A stretch of DNA of 64,000 bases from Sycobia sp. Sy_11 (Eukaryota; Arthropoda; Insecta; Hymenoptera; Epichrysomallidae): positions 62,001-126,000 of the forward strand of contig JACCIC010000214.1 in the NCBI GenBank assembly GCA_018907035.1, written 5' to 3'. The notes under the pieces were generated by a model. That model was given only the letters and a program-made list of their open reading frames with translations, had not been told where the DNA came from and did not search any database. Positions within the stretch are counted from its first letter, which is position 1, and each line of letters starts with the position of its first letter. Shown here one piece after another: positions 36,498-47,140 of the stretch. The position numbers and the translations under genes are program-made.

Positions 36498-37864
36498 TAC
36501 ATATATATAATACCCGAGGAAAACTAGGAAGTTTTAGGGAACAAAACTATTTAAGAATTAATATTGATACTCGAACATTCTTATTCACAGAGATCCGCCC
36601 CGGAAGCCGTTTAAAGCTTCTCAAAGGTAAAATGCGAATTTCTTTAGGTTTATAAGATTAATCATAAACAATTTTATCTCACTCGGTATACGTTTAAGTA
36701 TGTATTATCCGTCGTTTTACGAGGGACGGTACATTCTAACAGGCATGCTAGAACGAAACGTACACAATACAGCTATTTCCTATTCATTCCATTAATATGA
36801 CATTTCAAGCTCAATATCAATTCTAAATAGTCCTCTTTTCTCAGTCATTCACTGATCGATTTTATTCTGATTATTAAATCAAGCCTTGAATATAAAAATA
36901 ATTAAAAAAAAAATGTATCGTATGATTCTTTGATACCGTATAATAGTTAAAATAAAAAAAGGTTTGTACGCGAAAATCCAATATTTCTTTAATGAATTAG
37001 ACGTATCATATTATTATTAAAAATAATGAAGAATATCATTAACAAGAACATCATGAACAAGAATATTATTTTCTGGCGGTATTACCGATTAGTTTATTAC
37101 AACTATGAAATCACTACGGAAATAGCCTATTAAGTAAAAAAATACAACATTTTGATTTTTGATATTATCGAATTAGATAATGTCTGTAATATTTATTCCA
37201 TACATTTGATGAATTTTATTTAATAATAATATTTACAAGTAGTAATATTTATTGCAATATCATTAGCATCAATATTTTTAAGAAATCCAGAAAAAAATGT
37301 TGCCGATTGAATTCAAATTTGCAGTCGTATATTGCCCGTGTCAAAGCTTAAACATCATTCTTAGAAAATAACTGTTTATAGCTTTGGCTTGTGTGAGTTC
37401 ATGTTCTTCTCATGTGGTAAAATGGAATTATCCATTTTATAGCCGAGTTAATAGCCAATGAAGAATGGTATTCGGTAGCTTTGTAGCACGATTATAAACT
37501 CTAAAAAATTAATATTATAAAAAAGAGAAACAAGTGGTAATACCCCATACTGTCAAAGTGCTCGTTTTATAACAAGAGTTTCACCCTCAACGACTATGTA
37601 AAAAATCTATTATAGTTGTGCTCGTAAATCCCTTAAACAGGAATCATTACAATTTGAAGCGTCTGGATTGAATTTCTTTGATTCAAAAAGGTAACCTTAA
37701 AATAAAATAAATTTAGAATATTATAAGACTCGTTATTTATTATCACTTTATCATGTCTTAATTAATTCAATATTTATTTAAGGTTACATATTGATGTCAC
37801 TAGTATTTAAAATACCTAGTCAAATCAAATACTAAAATGTATACAGTGCTCGATGCATTTATAA
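36498..37864. other. AT-rich DNA, no gene seen
   Basis: Start of the 10-kb AT-rich, transposon-bearing section. I looked here for reverse-transcriptase motifs upstream of the LINE tail and found none, so the LINE seems 5'-truncated or too decayed to read. Confidence 0.5.
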
Positions 37865-38906
37865 TTGAAATATTCAGAACTTCGATACTCCTTTAAAAAA
37901 ACCAAGTCATACGCGATATACGAATACGAATATAAAATTATATCAACAGACATGTCCTTTAACAGTCAACTAGGTAATGCTTTAAGTCTATCAAACTGCC
38001 CCAATAAAGAACTGAAAGAATCAATAAGTCTCGAATAGGCTTGCCAAATCTATACAGACGGGAGTAAAGACAGAAGTATGTCTACAACTGGTTTAGCTGT
38101 ATTGTGCCCTACATTTAAAATCGAAATTACAAAAAAAAAAAAAAACTAGATCTCAATATTTCTGTCTCTACAGCTGAGTATATGGCAATCCACGAGGCCT
38201 TCAACACAGGCGTAAGGAAACAGTGCCGTAAAGTCTATATATTTACAGATTTCTTAAGCGTTCTTAAAAAATGCAATTTTGACATAAAAGTAAGCCCGTA
38301 CATTCGTGAAATTAAAAAAAAAATATTACGAAATACTTGAAAAAAAGGCTCCACCATCGATCTCCAATTCTACTGGATTCCATCAAAAAGGGGCATAAAG
38401 AAGCAAAAAATGATGAACTTGAAAAAAGTAAAATAGAACATCCGTTCACTGATCTAAGAGAACAATTTCAGTATGATCGAAAGCTCGAAAAAATTAATCT
38501 TGGAAATGAGTGCGACCAATGGTATTATATATTTTAAGGTTTACTATCGAAATTCGAAAAAAACCATGGTTCTATAAATATAATCTTTCTCGAGAGCTAC
38601 ATTGTATGTATAAATCATTTAAGATTAAATCACAACCATCTTGCAGCTTCTTTAGCTAGAGTCAAGATTACCACGAATTCTAAGTGTAAATGTCTAGAGT
38701 ACGACGAAGATGTTGGTCATGTGGTATGACAGTACATCCTTTACAATGATGAAAGATGTAAGCTCGTACAACGCCCATGTAAAATAAAAGTGTTCCTCCC
38801 AATGAAAATATCAATTCTTCTTACAGAACCAAATATAACTACCTGCCGTGATGTAATTATTTTTCTAAACAAATGTAATTTAAATGTGCAAAAGAATCTT
38901 ATGTAA
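37865..38906 (+). pseudogene. LINE (non-LTR retrotransposon) ORF2 tail with RNase H, decayed
   Basis: Translating across frameshifts gives the C-terminal part of a LINE polyprotein. After a linker that includes YAIYEYEYKI, an RNase H fold starts with IYTDGSKDRS (38,048), followed by STAEYMAIHEAF (about 38,167) and VYIFTDFLSVL (about 38,232). These carry the D-E-D catalytic positions. WIPSKRGIK (38,374) and NDELEKS (38,409) match the usual RNase H end. A His/Cys-bearing tail with RLNHNHLAASLARVKI (38,622), KCKC and GHVV follows and runs to a TAA at 38,904-38,906. Breaks are a 15-base A run (38,131-38,145) that shifts frame, further shifts near 38,330 and 38,400, and an in-frame TGA at 38,727. 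RNase H plus this tail points to an I/R1-type LINE, and the precise clade is inference. No reverse transcriptase is readable upstream, so the copy is truncated and dead. Confidence 0.85.
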
Positions 38907-38924
38907 AGCGAAATAATCTCTTTC

Positions 38925-39263
38925 GGAACATTACCTCTACATATTTCCATTTATCAGATAAATTTCGCTGAATATATAAATTTACTCAAAGATCAGCATT
39001 TATGATTTTTAATTAATTATAAAGCAAATAATTCAATTTTTCAACAAGCATTGTGCCATTTTTCAGATAAGTAAAGCCACAAAACAATGGTATTTTAGTG
39101 TTATTTATGGCCAGTTTTCTCTCCCGATTTCAACCACAATGAAAACATGTGGGCCGCTCTTGTTGAAATTATCTATGCTAAGCTTAAACTATATAATATT
39201 ATTTTGAAATTAAAATGTGAAATTTGCAATGATTTTATCATTATAATAATAATTAAAATCTAA
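38925..39263 (+). pseudogene. Tc1-type transposase C-terminal fragment, decayed
   Basis: One frame (113 codons with three in-frame stops at 39,003, 39,072 and 39,096) reads as the last third of a Tc1/mariner DDE transposase. It includes GTLPLHISIYQINFAEYI, then FQQ-A-LCH, then WPVFSPDFNHNENMWAAL, and ends YAKLKLYNIILKLKCEIC before a TAA at 39,261. WP-x-SPD-x-N-x-x-EN-x-W is the family's hallmark around the last catalytic acidic residue. The second catalytic Asp (normally after QQ) is lost, apparently by a two-codon deletion, so the protein could not work. It begins about 20 bases after the LINE stop codon and is in the same frame, suggesting insertion near the LINE 3' end or chance abutment. 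Terminal inverted repeats were not found by eye. Confidence 0.85.
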
Positions 39264-39582
39264 AAGTTGCATTATTTATTTCATCAATTTATATATTTAT
39301 GTAATGATTTCATTAGTTCTAAAAGTAATTTACATTTAACAATTTTTAATAATAATATATTCTATCTAATTAATTACAATAAATATTCGATTTTCATGCT
39401 TACACTGTTTTGTTATACTATATCGTTAGCAATAAAAAATCACAAGCAATTGCATTTATTATACGCGAATAATTTATTTTCAGCTAGATAAAACTCATGC
39501 TCACGTGGAATATCGTGAGAATGAGAACAGAATTGTGATCGAAACACGATACGGAGCGATGTTTATGTAAAAATAATGTATC
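39264..39582. other. AT-rich DNA, no gene seen
   Basis: The 74-codon AT-rich frame at 39,267 is low in complexity. Nothing else was recognised. Confidence 0.5.
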
Positions 39583-39951
39583 TTAAAAATTGTAAAATAT
39601 CAAGTTTTGGACAATGTGCTTGTATAGGGATTCCAAATTGTCAGAAATAAATAAAGTATAAAATATATCAAATATAGGCTTAATTAAGCTTTTTCCGAGA
39701 TAAATAAGAGTACTAGTATTGCTGAAGTTTGTAGCGGCCTTTTTGTTAAAATCCAGAATCACCATGGATTTTGAGGTAATAAAGTTGAGCACTTCCTTGT
39801 ATACAATATTTTACATCCATAGTTGAGGTAAATCTGGAAAATTAATAAATTGTAGATCTACTGTATTTAAATAGAGCTCATTTTCAAAAATCGAATTAAC
39901 GATCGTGTACAGATCAACTTGCAAATCTGAGAACATTTTTAAGTACTGTTG
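39583..39951 (-). pseudogene. Unidentified broken open frame, minus strand
   Basis: On the minus strand about 123 codons are open except for one TAA at about codon 45. The first part includes MFSDLQVDLYTIVNSIFENE and LQFINFPDLPQLWM. The second includes ILDFNKKAATNFSNTSTLIY. Composition is protein-like and better balanced than the surroundings. Given the neighbours, a transposon protein fragment is plausible, but I do not recognise the family. Chance is possible. Confidence 0.25.
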
Positions 39952-40199
39952 TTAGTAAACAATAAAAAGAACTATGTGTCTAATTATGACTGTTGGAGAA
40001 TCCCAGATGTTATACGAAAAAAAGTCGAAATCGCAACTTTCAAATTCTTACTGCCAGTTGCCCATTCAGATTGTCCTAGGCAATTTAAGTTTATGTAAAA
40101 ATCTACTATATAACTGTATTAAACGCTTAACTGAAATTCAAATAAATGTAAATTTAATTTTGTTGTTCTAATCAGCGTACCTTAATAGATGTACTTTTC

Positions 40200-40478
40200 T
40201 TTTATCAAAATTCTAAACGTGTTCTTGCTACTCAATGTGTCCATTGTGTTAAATATCGTTGTCGTGCGCCATACGCCGTATGATGGACAATAATTGAGAA
40301 TTTGAATAACTAATTTATTTTGCACAATTTCGAGCCATCTAATAAAGCTAGTAGTAAAGGCAGTGCGGAAAATGTTGCCGATGTACAGTTAATTGTAGCT
40401 AACTACGATAAAACGTTGATTCCGTACGAAAGGCTTTTTGAGTAGCAGAAAAACTTGGAGAATTTTTCAACGCTCTGA
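40200..40478 (+). pseudogene. Transposase-like N-terminal (helix-turn-helix) fragment
   Basis: One frame, with three stops, reads FYQNSKRVLATQCVHCVKYR, then WTIIENLNN and SAENVADVQLIVANYDKTL. This resembles the N-terminal DNA-binding region of the arthropod Tc1/mariner-like transposases, which follow the plan Y-x-N-x-x-S-x-x-x-T-Q-x-x-x...P...TI...F...EN-x-x-x-V. The match is by pattern memory, not alignment. No catalytic part was found downstream, and it is not clearly the same family as the fragment at 38,925. Confidence 0.45.
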
Positions 40479-40905
40479 CAACATAAATACTTTTTCAATA
40501 TCAAATGACAAATCATTCTGAATACAGTTCACACAGAATGCTCAAAAATTAGAATGGGAGGCTTTTGAGTTACCATTCTCATAGCATTCCAATTGGTATA
40601 CACAAATAAACTCCACGTAATAGCCACTTTAGAGAATCCTTAAAAAGTATAACAGTTCAGCACATGGAAAACACGCATACATATGGAATGGTCCAGTTGA
40701 CTTCAAAAAACTGCAAAAAAGGAAATCATTTTTCCGTTCACAACTGATTTAATATCGTAGTTTATTTAAAAAAAAAAAAAAAACAATACAGTATATATGT
40801 CTAAAAGCGGTCCGCATAGAGGATTTAGTGCTCAAGTATGTAAATAATATTCCGGAGCAACTGAACTGAAAGACGGAGGAGTGGGGGTATTAAAGGCGAA
40901 CGAAC
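40479..40905. other. AT-rich DNA with A run
   Basis: A 16-base A run lies at 40,768-40,783. No element was recognised; I looked for a continuation of the transposase and did not see one. Confidence 0.5.
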
Positions 40906-40963
40906 AGGAGAGAGCGAGAGAGAGAGAGAGAGAGAGAAGAGAGAGAGAGAAAGAAAGAGCGAG
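40906..40963 (+). repeat. (GA)n microsatellite
   Basis: GA tract with AAGA and CGAG interruptions, about 58 bases. Confidence 0.93.
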
Positions 40964-41523
40964 ATCAAGCCGCTACGTGCATAAACTTCCGCTTTTACTT
41001 TTTCCCATTCTCGCTCGCTGCTTTTTAAGATCGAACTTTGAATTTGCACGCTATCGTAAAACTTTATATATACACGTCTCTGGAACCCTGTGGCTTTATT
41101 ATTTTTCCTCACGATTTTATTTTCTTTAAAGCACGATAAATTGAGAGTCGGCCATTTATTCATTATGATAACGTAATCAGCACGGGCCAACCGTTAAAAA
41201 TGCAACACGTTCTTATTGAATCGAGAATCAAAGATAGAGAACGCATCAATATATTGGACCTTTAATTAAACTAACAACTTAGATTTAGTAATGATACCTT
41301 ATAGAAATACGTTTAATTCGATTGTTCAAATAATCAAAAACTTAAATATTAACGCAATTTTACTAGATCACCATCCCGTAAAGATCAATAATAACTTTAA
41401 ATAAAATATATCTATTATAAAAACGGTAAAATATTTTTAGACGATGTGCATATTTCTAAAGAATGATGTAAATTCACTCGACTATGATCATTATATTTTA
41501 CATATTTAACTATATAATTGTGG
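40964..41523. other. AT-rich DNA, no gene seen
   Basis: Nothing recognised except that it leads into the reverse-transcriptase scrap at 41,524. Confidence 0.5.
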
Positions 41524-41780
41524 CTACAGATCTTTTGTTATATTTTAAACGTAATATTTATATCTTCTCATGCTGATGATTGTAGTTTGCTAACCAGCGA
41601 TATAGATATTCAAACACGTAATGTAAATATTAATTTAGACAATTTTCAGATGAGAATAAAATAAGGGTTACAACTTCCATAGGCTCGTTATTCCTATTAA
41701 TATTTGAAAAATAACGATAAAACTAGATTTGTAGATTGCAGTCCTTCATTTACACTAAGCACTAAATAACATATGTAGCC
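41524..41780 (+). pseudogene. LINE reverse-transcriptase scrap (catalytic ADD region)
   Basis: A frame open from 41,524 to a TAA at 41,662 reads LQIFCYILNVIFISSHADDC, then SLLTSDIDIQTRNVNINLDN. This fits the LINE block in which a Gly-x-x-Gln-Gly...Pro-x-Leu-Tyr/Phe segment precedes the catalytic ADD motif and a ...N...L..F..W helix. After a frameshift, NNDKTRFVDCS (about 41,731) fits the following K-T-x-x-V strand. The first motif is badly eroded. Orientation matches the LINE tail at 37.9 kb, but the order (reverse transcriptase after RNase H) shows it is a separate copy. Confidence 0.45.
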
Positions 41781-42287
41781 AATATATGTCAACAATAATT
41801 GTCAACTGCATTTGCTCTGAATGTCATAATGGCCGTATCGCTATTATTAATATTTCTGCACAAATCTAGACACAAATTAAGTTTTAATAAGATCTTCAAT
41901 TGGATTAGAACAGCATACTGCAATATTTTATGTATTTGTGTGTGCTGATATTCATCATAAAAAATTTATTTACGATCTTCAAATTCAGCAATAAAATGGG
42001 AAATCAATCGGCTCGAACACATTATTCAATCTTAAAAACTAAATACTATTAGTCGAGTGGATTTGCTTGCCAGAAAACTGAACTGGTTATTTGGTCTAGA
42101 CCGGTGATAAAATGTACATTTGTTGCAAAATTGCAATGAAAACAGTTAAGATAAAGGGGCAATAAACTATTTTAAGGAAATTTATATTTTATTCCGTAAA
42201 GTAAACGCCGAGCGTCTTAAGCTATTTTCGCGCAATTATAATCAAGTGACGGGAAATTTCGTAAATGGATAATTGTACGTTTTATAA

Positions 42288-42289
<2 letters not shown>
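41781..42289. other. AT-rich DNA, perhaps further LINE decay
   Basis: Scattered fragments could continue the LINE, but nothing strong enough to name. Confidence 0.4.

Positions 42290-42335
<46 letters not shown>
42290..42335. repeat. (TA)n microsatellite
   Basis: Pure TA tract of about 46 bases. Confidence 0.96.
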
Positions 42336-42338
<3 letters not shown>

Positions 42339-43032
42339 TTGCACGTATACGTAAATTTAAAGCTGCACCTATCCTATTAAATTGCTACTTCACCCACAGG
42401 CGTTCTCTGTAATATTCTCCGAAATTCTATAAATAAATCTCATTCTACTGTATACAGCGATAGGTGGTTCTCACACAGCCTTCTAGTTTACACGCTTGTA
42501 TGCACACGTGCAGGCATGTGTGCATGATAATGTCGTGACCCTTCATCGCACCATGTGCTAGATATTAAGGGCGATAAAAACGGGTAATTAGCGGCTCCGT
42601 TCACGGATCGCTTGTGCATGTGTGCGTGTGTGCGCGCGCGCGCGCGAGTACGTGTGTCTGCGTGGGGACTGAGTTTGCAAATTCCGCAACTTATCGATGG
42701 GAGTAAGTAATTTCAATCAATTGGTTACTTAACCCCCCCCCCCCACACACACAAATCGGTCGCCTTCTATTGTTATTTGACCCTTATGTGAAATCCATCA
42801 ACGCGTTCAATGCAGATAACACATGTCATATTATTATGTGAAAGACTAATACAATTCATTATTGTGTATGCGAACAGATTCCATTAGTTTTTGTAGAAGA
42901 TTATTATAATTTTTACTAATACATAATACATAATCATAAAGGCTTAAAACTTGTTTGCCGGTAGTATTCACGATAAGACGCAAAGGATTTTGATCTAGAC
43001 TTATTAATATGGTTGGCTTGATAACTTGAAAA
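42336..43032. other. Mixed DNA with alternating GT/CG and C runs
   Basis: An alternating purine-pyrimidine run rich in TGTG and CGCG lies at about 42,612-42,662, and a 12-base C run passing into ACACAC lies at 42,733-42,753. The minus-strand 70-codon ATG frame (42,846-43,058) has protein-like composition but no recognised motif. Confidence 0.5.
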
Positions 43033-43098
43033 CTAGAAGTAAGTAGAAACGTATTCATACCTTTTGCGATGGAGTTCTTGAAGTTCGTTAATTTTCGT
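43033..43098 (-). other. Candidate terminal exon, minus strand (weak)
   Basis: On the minus strand an acceptor-like TTAATGTTCCAG is followed by 22 codons, TKINELQELHRKRYEYVSTY plus F and a stop. The codons look like a short helical, charged tail. A donor-like GTATGA also lies inside. No upstream exon could be paired with it, and the pyrimidine tract is short. Confidence 0.15.
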
Positions 43099-44111
43099 CT
43101 GGAACATTAAGCTGTCTTACCTTCCATCGCAGCTACGATGGTGCTAGTTTAAGGCCTTACTAGCAAATTAAGTTACTCTTAGTCGCGAAATTCATCGAGC
43201 CCATCTTCGTTGAGGGAATCGATATATTACTTATCTTCATTAACGCTACATTGATGGAATCTGTTCTGAGGAATTAATTTACGTATAAAGTAACAAAAAT
43301 CACAGTAAAGTTAATCCAATAAACGCAGAGATCCTTTTTATAATTTATAAAGCAGCAGAAGGGTTTGAACTAATACTCGTGTAAAAATAAAGCAAACTTT
43401 ATTGTTAAGTATAATATTCGATTAATTTTTCGTGGTACGAAATCTTTCGAAACTGATGGTTTACGTAAAAAGAATTCCATCCAACGACATTTTCATTGAA
43501 TATCAATATAATTTATTTCCTTCGCTACCTTTTTCATAATTTTTCGCGAGAGTTCGTTAGCACTGCTCCTTCGCGAGACTGTGACACATTTCATAATCGT
43601 AACATGAGTTCTCGTGGATAGAGTACATTATCGAGGCTCCGCTGTTCGACGATAAATAGATGGACGTGGTTGGCGAATCGGCAACACAACGAAATACAAA
43701 ATTAGGAAAGCGTTCAGATTAATCAGAAATGATTTTAAATCTCTCATGTTCTCGATAATGAATCTATACTGTTGATTTAAAAAAATGTCACTTTTAATTT
43801 TGCATTAGTTGGCTGAATATCCCCTCTACAGCCGTGCATAAATTATGCGGTTAAGATTTTTTCACATGGATTGTATTAAGATTCAATTCTTTGCTAACTC
43901 AACTACTTTTGCATACGATAAAGTAGATAGTTAAATATAATTAAAAAAGAAAATACTTTTCTTCAATGAACTACAAAGTAAAAACAATTCTTTTACAATA
44001 ACAGTTGACAAATTCAGTACATCAATACTTTTGGAAATTACTAAAAGTATTCAAATTGTTCAATTCCATATATATGATTTAAGAGCAAAAACAAAGTCGT
44101 AGATCCTATAA
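43099..44111. other. AT-rich to mixed DNA, no gene seen
   Basis: The stretch 43,540-43,700 is GC-moderate. A 9-base inverted repeat (TGCGATGGA / TCCATCGCA) lies around 43,065-43,132. No gene was recognised. Confidence 0.5.
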
Positions 44112-44408
44112 AACAAAGTCCTGGACAATTTCAAACTTCATATATACGATAAAATGATAAATGTAATTACAAATAATGCTAAATATTTACATGTGACAAG
44201 TCAGAGAATTTTCTGTCTCACTCGTGCTGTACTGTATTATACACAGAGACAGAAACATTGGAGAGTTTCATGGTGCAATCTATATGTGATTTCTAATACA
44301 TTGCCGTACAAAACTGATGAATTTGAGGAAATTTTGCAATATAATATAAATGCACTCGCTAGATATAATATATCTGGGTCAAGAGCTCATTATGAAAACC
44401 TTCATTAA
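44112..44408 (+). other. Unidentified 98-codon open frame
   Basis: Open from a TAA to TAA, with an ATG at 44,154. The product includes LTRAVLYYTQRQKHWRVSWC and DEFEEILQYNINALARYNIS. Composition is mixed and not repeat-driven, but no family is recognised and no splice signals stand out. It may be chance or an old coding remnant. Confidence 0.15.
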
Positions 44409-44579
44409 TTTTCAACTCGGGGGGACATTCTGCCGATAAGTACGCACTTATTCCCACGTATAGTTAAATGCTGGAAAACGCATTTCTATAATAACAGTGC
44501 AGACCTTTACGCAGCACTATAAATCCAAAAGGAATGTTTAGAGACTAGTGCTCCATGCGCCCTTACTTGATTTATATTA

Positions 44580-44581
<2 letters not shown>

Positions 44582-44620
<39 letters not shown>
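44582..44620. repeat. (TA)n microsatellite
   Basis: Pure TA tract of about 39 bases. Confidence 0.96.
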
Positions 44621-44624
<4 letters not shown>

Positions 44625-45699
44625 TTCATTTAAATACCTCTACTCCCAACGTACGTTAATATTCAATTCTATGTCAAATGTTACAAAGAATTCACGCGGC
44701 AACATATAAATAAGCCTTAAAGTCTTGTCCCCATTCGTACGGATCGTGAGATTTCAAAGGAGAAGCTGAACGATCTACTGCAGACGAGGAAAAACGACGA
44801 GACTTGTGCCATACCAGGCGTAAAACGTTATTTCACCGCGGGAGATTAAACTAGAAGACAACATTCAAACTTTTATTATAGTCATGTAGCGTCTAATCGC
44901 CTGCTCGTCGCTGTTCCGCGAAAGTTTCCAAGAGGGTCTCGAGAGCCAAGATGTCTTTGACGAAAACAGTTCCTGCGGAATTGCCGAGAAGTTATACGAT
45001 CGTAAAAATCCATTCGGATATATCGATATATGAGACATTATTTGATTTCTATATTATTCGCTTTGGATTCTTAAGTATTTCAGAGATAAATTTTCGTACA
45101 AGAAATGAAATTACAAAGTAAATTGTTTTTTTTTTTATTTAGTATTCATGTATACAAACTTTGGGAGTAATATTTAATATGCTTCCAATCTTTATAGATT
45201 CTTCAGTATATATTTACGATGAAAATCCATATTGTCAAATTTTTATCATTCTCCGACGTTAATTTGAATTGCGGAACTACTTTTAATCTGCTAAATGAGC
45301 TAAGATTAATTGAAGTAACTATAAATAGAATTTGATCCAAAGTTCATTAACTAAGCGTTAAATGGTCTATACCGAGATTATACGAAGTGTCTCGGAGCTT
45401 CGTCTCGGGCGCGATCCGGCGATCAAGGTATATCGATCGCGACGCGCGATGCGATGAAATTCCGGGCCACAGAACGAATTATCATCAGCTGAGATTATCT
45501 TAAACACCGCGGATAATAACTTCGGTTTAATTGTATAAATTACCAAGCTAATGAGTTTCTCTATTCTCGAAGTATTAATAAACTTCTTTATACAGAGTAT
45601 TACGACATGTTGCATTGATAAAACTACATCATATTTCGATATTGGGCGTACGACGATTCTTCAATGAAAAAAGATTATCCGATCGTCTATAAAATTTAA
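44621..45699. other. AT-rich to mixed DNA, no gene seen
   Basis: GC-moderate around 44,740-45,000 and 45,380-45,480. No element was recognised. Confidence 0.5.
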
Positions 45700-45775
45700 A
45701 TGACCACGTATTCAATCGATATAACAGGAACGTGTATGATGCCAATGTACACATTGAGGATAGTGAACCAAGAAG
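45700..45775 (+). other. Candidate first coding exon
   Basis: An ATG in a good insect start context (TTAAATG, A at -3), with a stop just upstream, opens 25 codons: MTTYSIDITGTCMMPMYTLR then IVNQEG. It ends at a strong donor (AAG then GTGAGT). Another reading uses the ATAACAG inside as an acceptor and gives a 48-base exon, open as NVYDANVHIEDSEPR. Both are plausible and neither is recognised. No downstream exon could be paired. Confidence 0.2.
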
Positions 45776-46149
45776 GTGAGTATAAATTAGTTAGCGTTAT
45801 TTGATCAAACTCTCAATATCATACTAATCATGATCATTATAGAGAATATATAAGTTATAAAACATAAATGTGCTTTTGAATAATATTCAACCTCCTCGAA
45901 TAGGAACCATCATGAATGACCAAGCGATGTAACAGTGTATAAGAACTGAAACTATCAAAGAGTTAAAGTGATTTATAATTCTCTTAACATTTAAAGAGAT
46001 ACATGAATTCTTTACCTCAAAATATAATTATTTAATTCGATAAAATAGCATTAAGCTTAGAATTATATCCGTAACTCGAATTGTATTTGAAATATCACAC
46101 TATTTTTTGACAATTATACAAATGTTCATGGAGAAGTCATACCGATTAG
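45776..46149. other. AT-rich DNA, perhaps eroded LINE tail (minus strand)
   Basis: On the minus strand, scraps such as RLNIIQKHIYV (about 45,855-45,895) resemble the region after a LINE reverse transcriptase. They are too short to call alone. Confidence 0.3.
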
Positions 46150-46720
46150 ATGAAAAGGAATATATAAATATCAGTTTGAAGTCTTAAGAAATTCAAAGGA
46201 CTAGAGAGAGACAAAAACAGTCCACTACCAATCAGCCTCAGACAAAAAAGACTTATAAGATAAATGAGCAAATTAAAGAATAAAATCAATACGAGTGGTT
46301 CTAGATAAGAATATATTCGAAATGAAACTTAACGCTCAAAATTAAATAAGTAGAAATCATGAACCTTATGGAAACCAGCAAAGACATGTGATCATGTTAG
46401 TCTTGACTAACCCGATGAAAAGCTTTAGCTAAGTTATGATGAAAAGCAAGCTTTAAGTTAATTTATTTAAAGTAACGACAACTAAAAATTTCGAAAAGAA
46501 ATTGATAAAAGCTATATGAAGAGGATAGATGACACCATCGCTCCTGTAATTGGAAATCACATTGCTGGATATAATTTTAAATAAATCCAGACTAGTTTTA
46601 ATAAAAAATCTAGGACCCCTGTTAATGAAGTACATTGGAATACTATCAAGGCTACTAGAGGCACCACCATCCGCATTAACAATCATCCTAAATGTCAGCT
46701 ACGGAAATCGAAAAACATTT
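46150..46720 (-). pseudogene. LINE reverse-transcriptase fragment, decayed, minus strand
   Basis: On the minus strand the sequence follows a Jockey/CR1-like LINE reverse transcriptase in order. SSLDSIPMYFINRGPRFFIK and DGVIYPLH come from the N-terminal block. NLAKAFHRVSQD (about 46,400-46,435) is from the region of the catalytic FxKAFDxV motif. EPLVLILFFNLLIYLI and LFLSLSSPLNFLRLQTDIYI are from the PLLF...ADD...LQ-x-D block. Frames shift and stops intervene. The catalytic residues are gone: the Asp before the KAF block reads Asn and the ADD site is unreadable. It has the opposite strand to the other transposon remains. Confidence 0.65.
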
Positions 46721-47140
46721 ACGCTAAGATAGAACGCTAACTGTTATAGGTATAAAGAGTATAAGAGTATAAGTGTATGCAAAGCAAAATATTTAACACC
46801 ATGGTTTTTAATTATTTGTTTTGATTATTAAATAAACAAAATGTGTTGAAAAAAATAGTTCTATAATACGGAGAGATGTCGCAGACGCTTTTCAGAGCGA
46901 AGGGCTTAATAGATTATACGAGAATAATTATCTCTAAACTATGAACAAATTTTTCGTATAGAATTAAATACCTCGAATAATCCGAACGGGCGCACGGTAA
47001 TTATCATAGTTTGGCGAATACTGCCGCATTTCTTCGAGTAGGCGAAAAAAAAAAACAAGACACTCCCAAAAACCTTGAAAGGATCGAGTCGATGGAATTC
47101 GGTAGCCAGCGACGGAACTACCTGAGTGTATGCTTTAGCC
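46721..47140. other. AT-rich DNA, no gene seen
   Basis: Nothing recognised. Confidence 0.55.
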
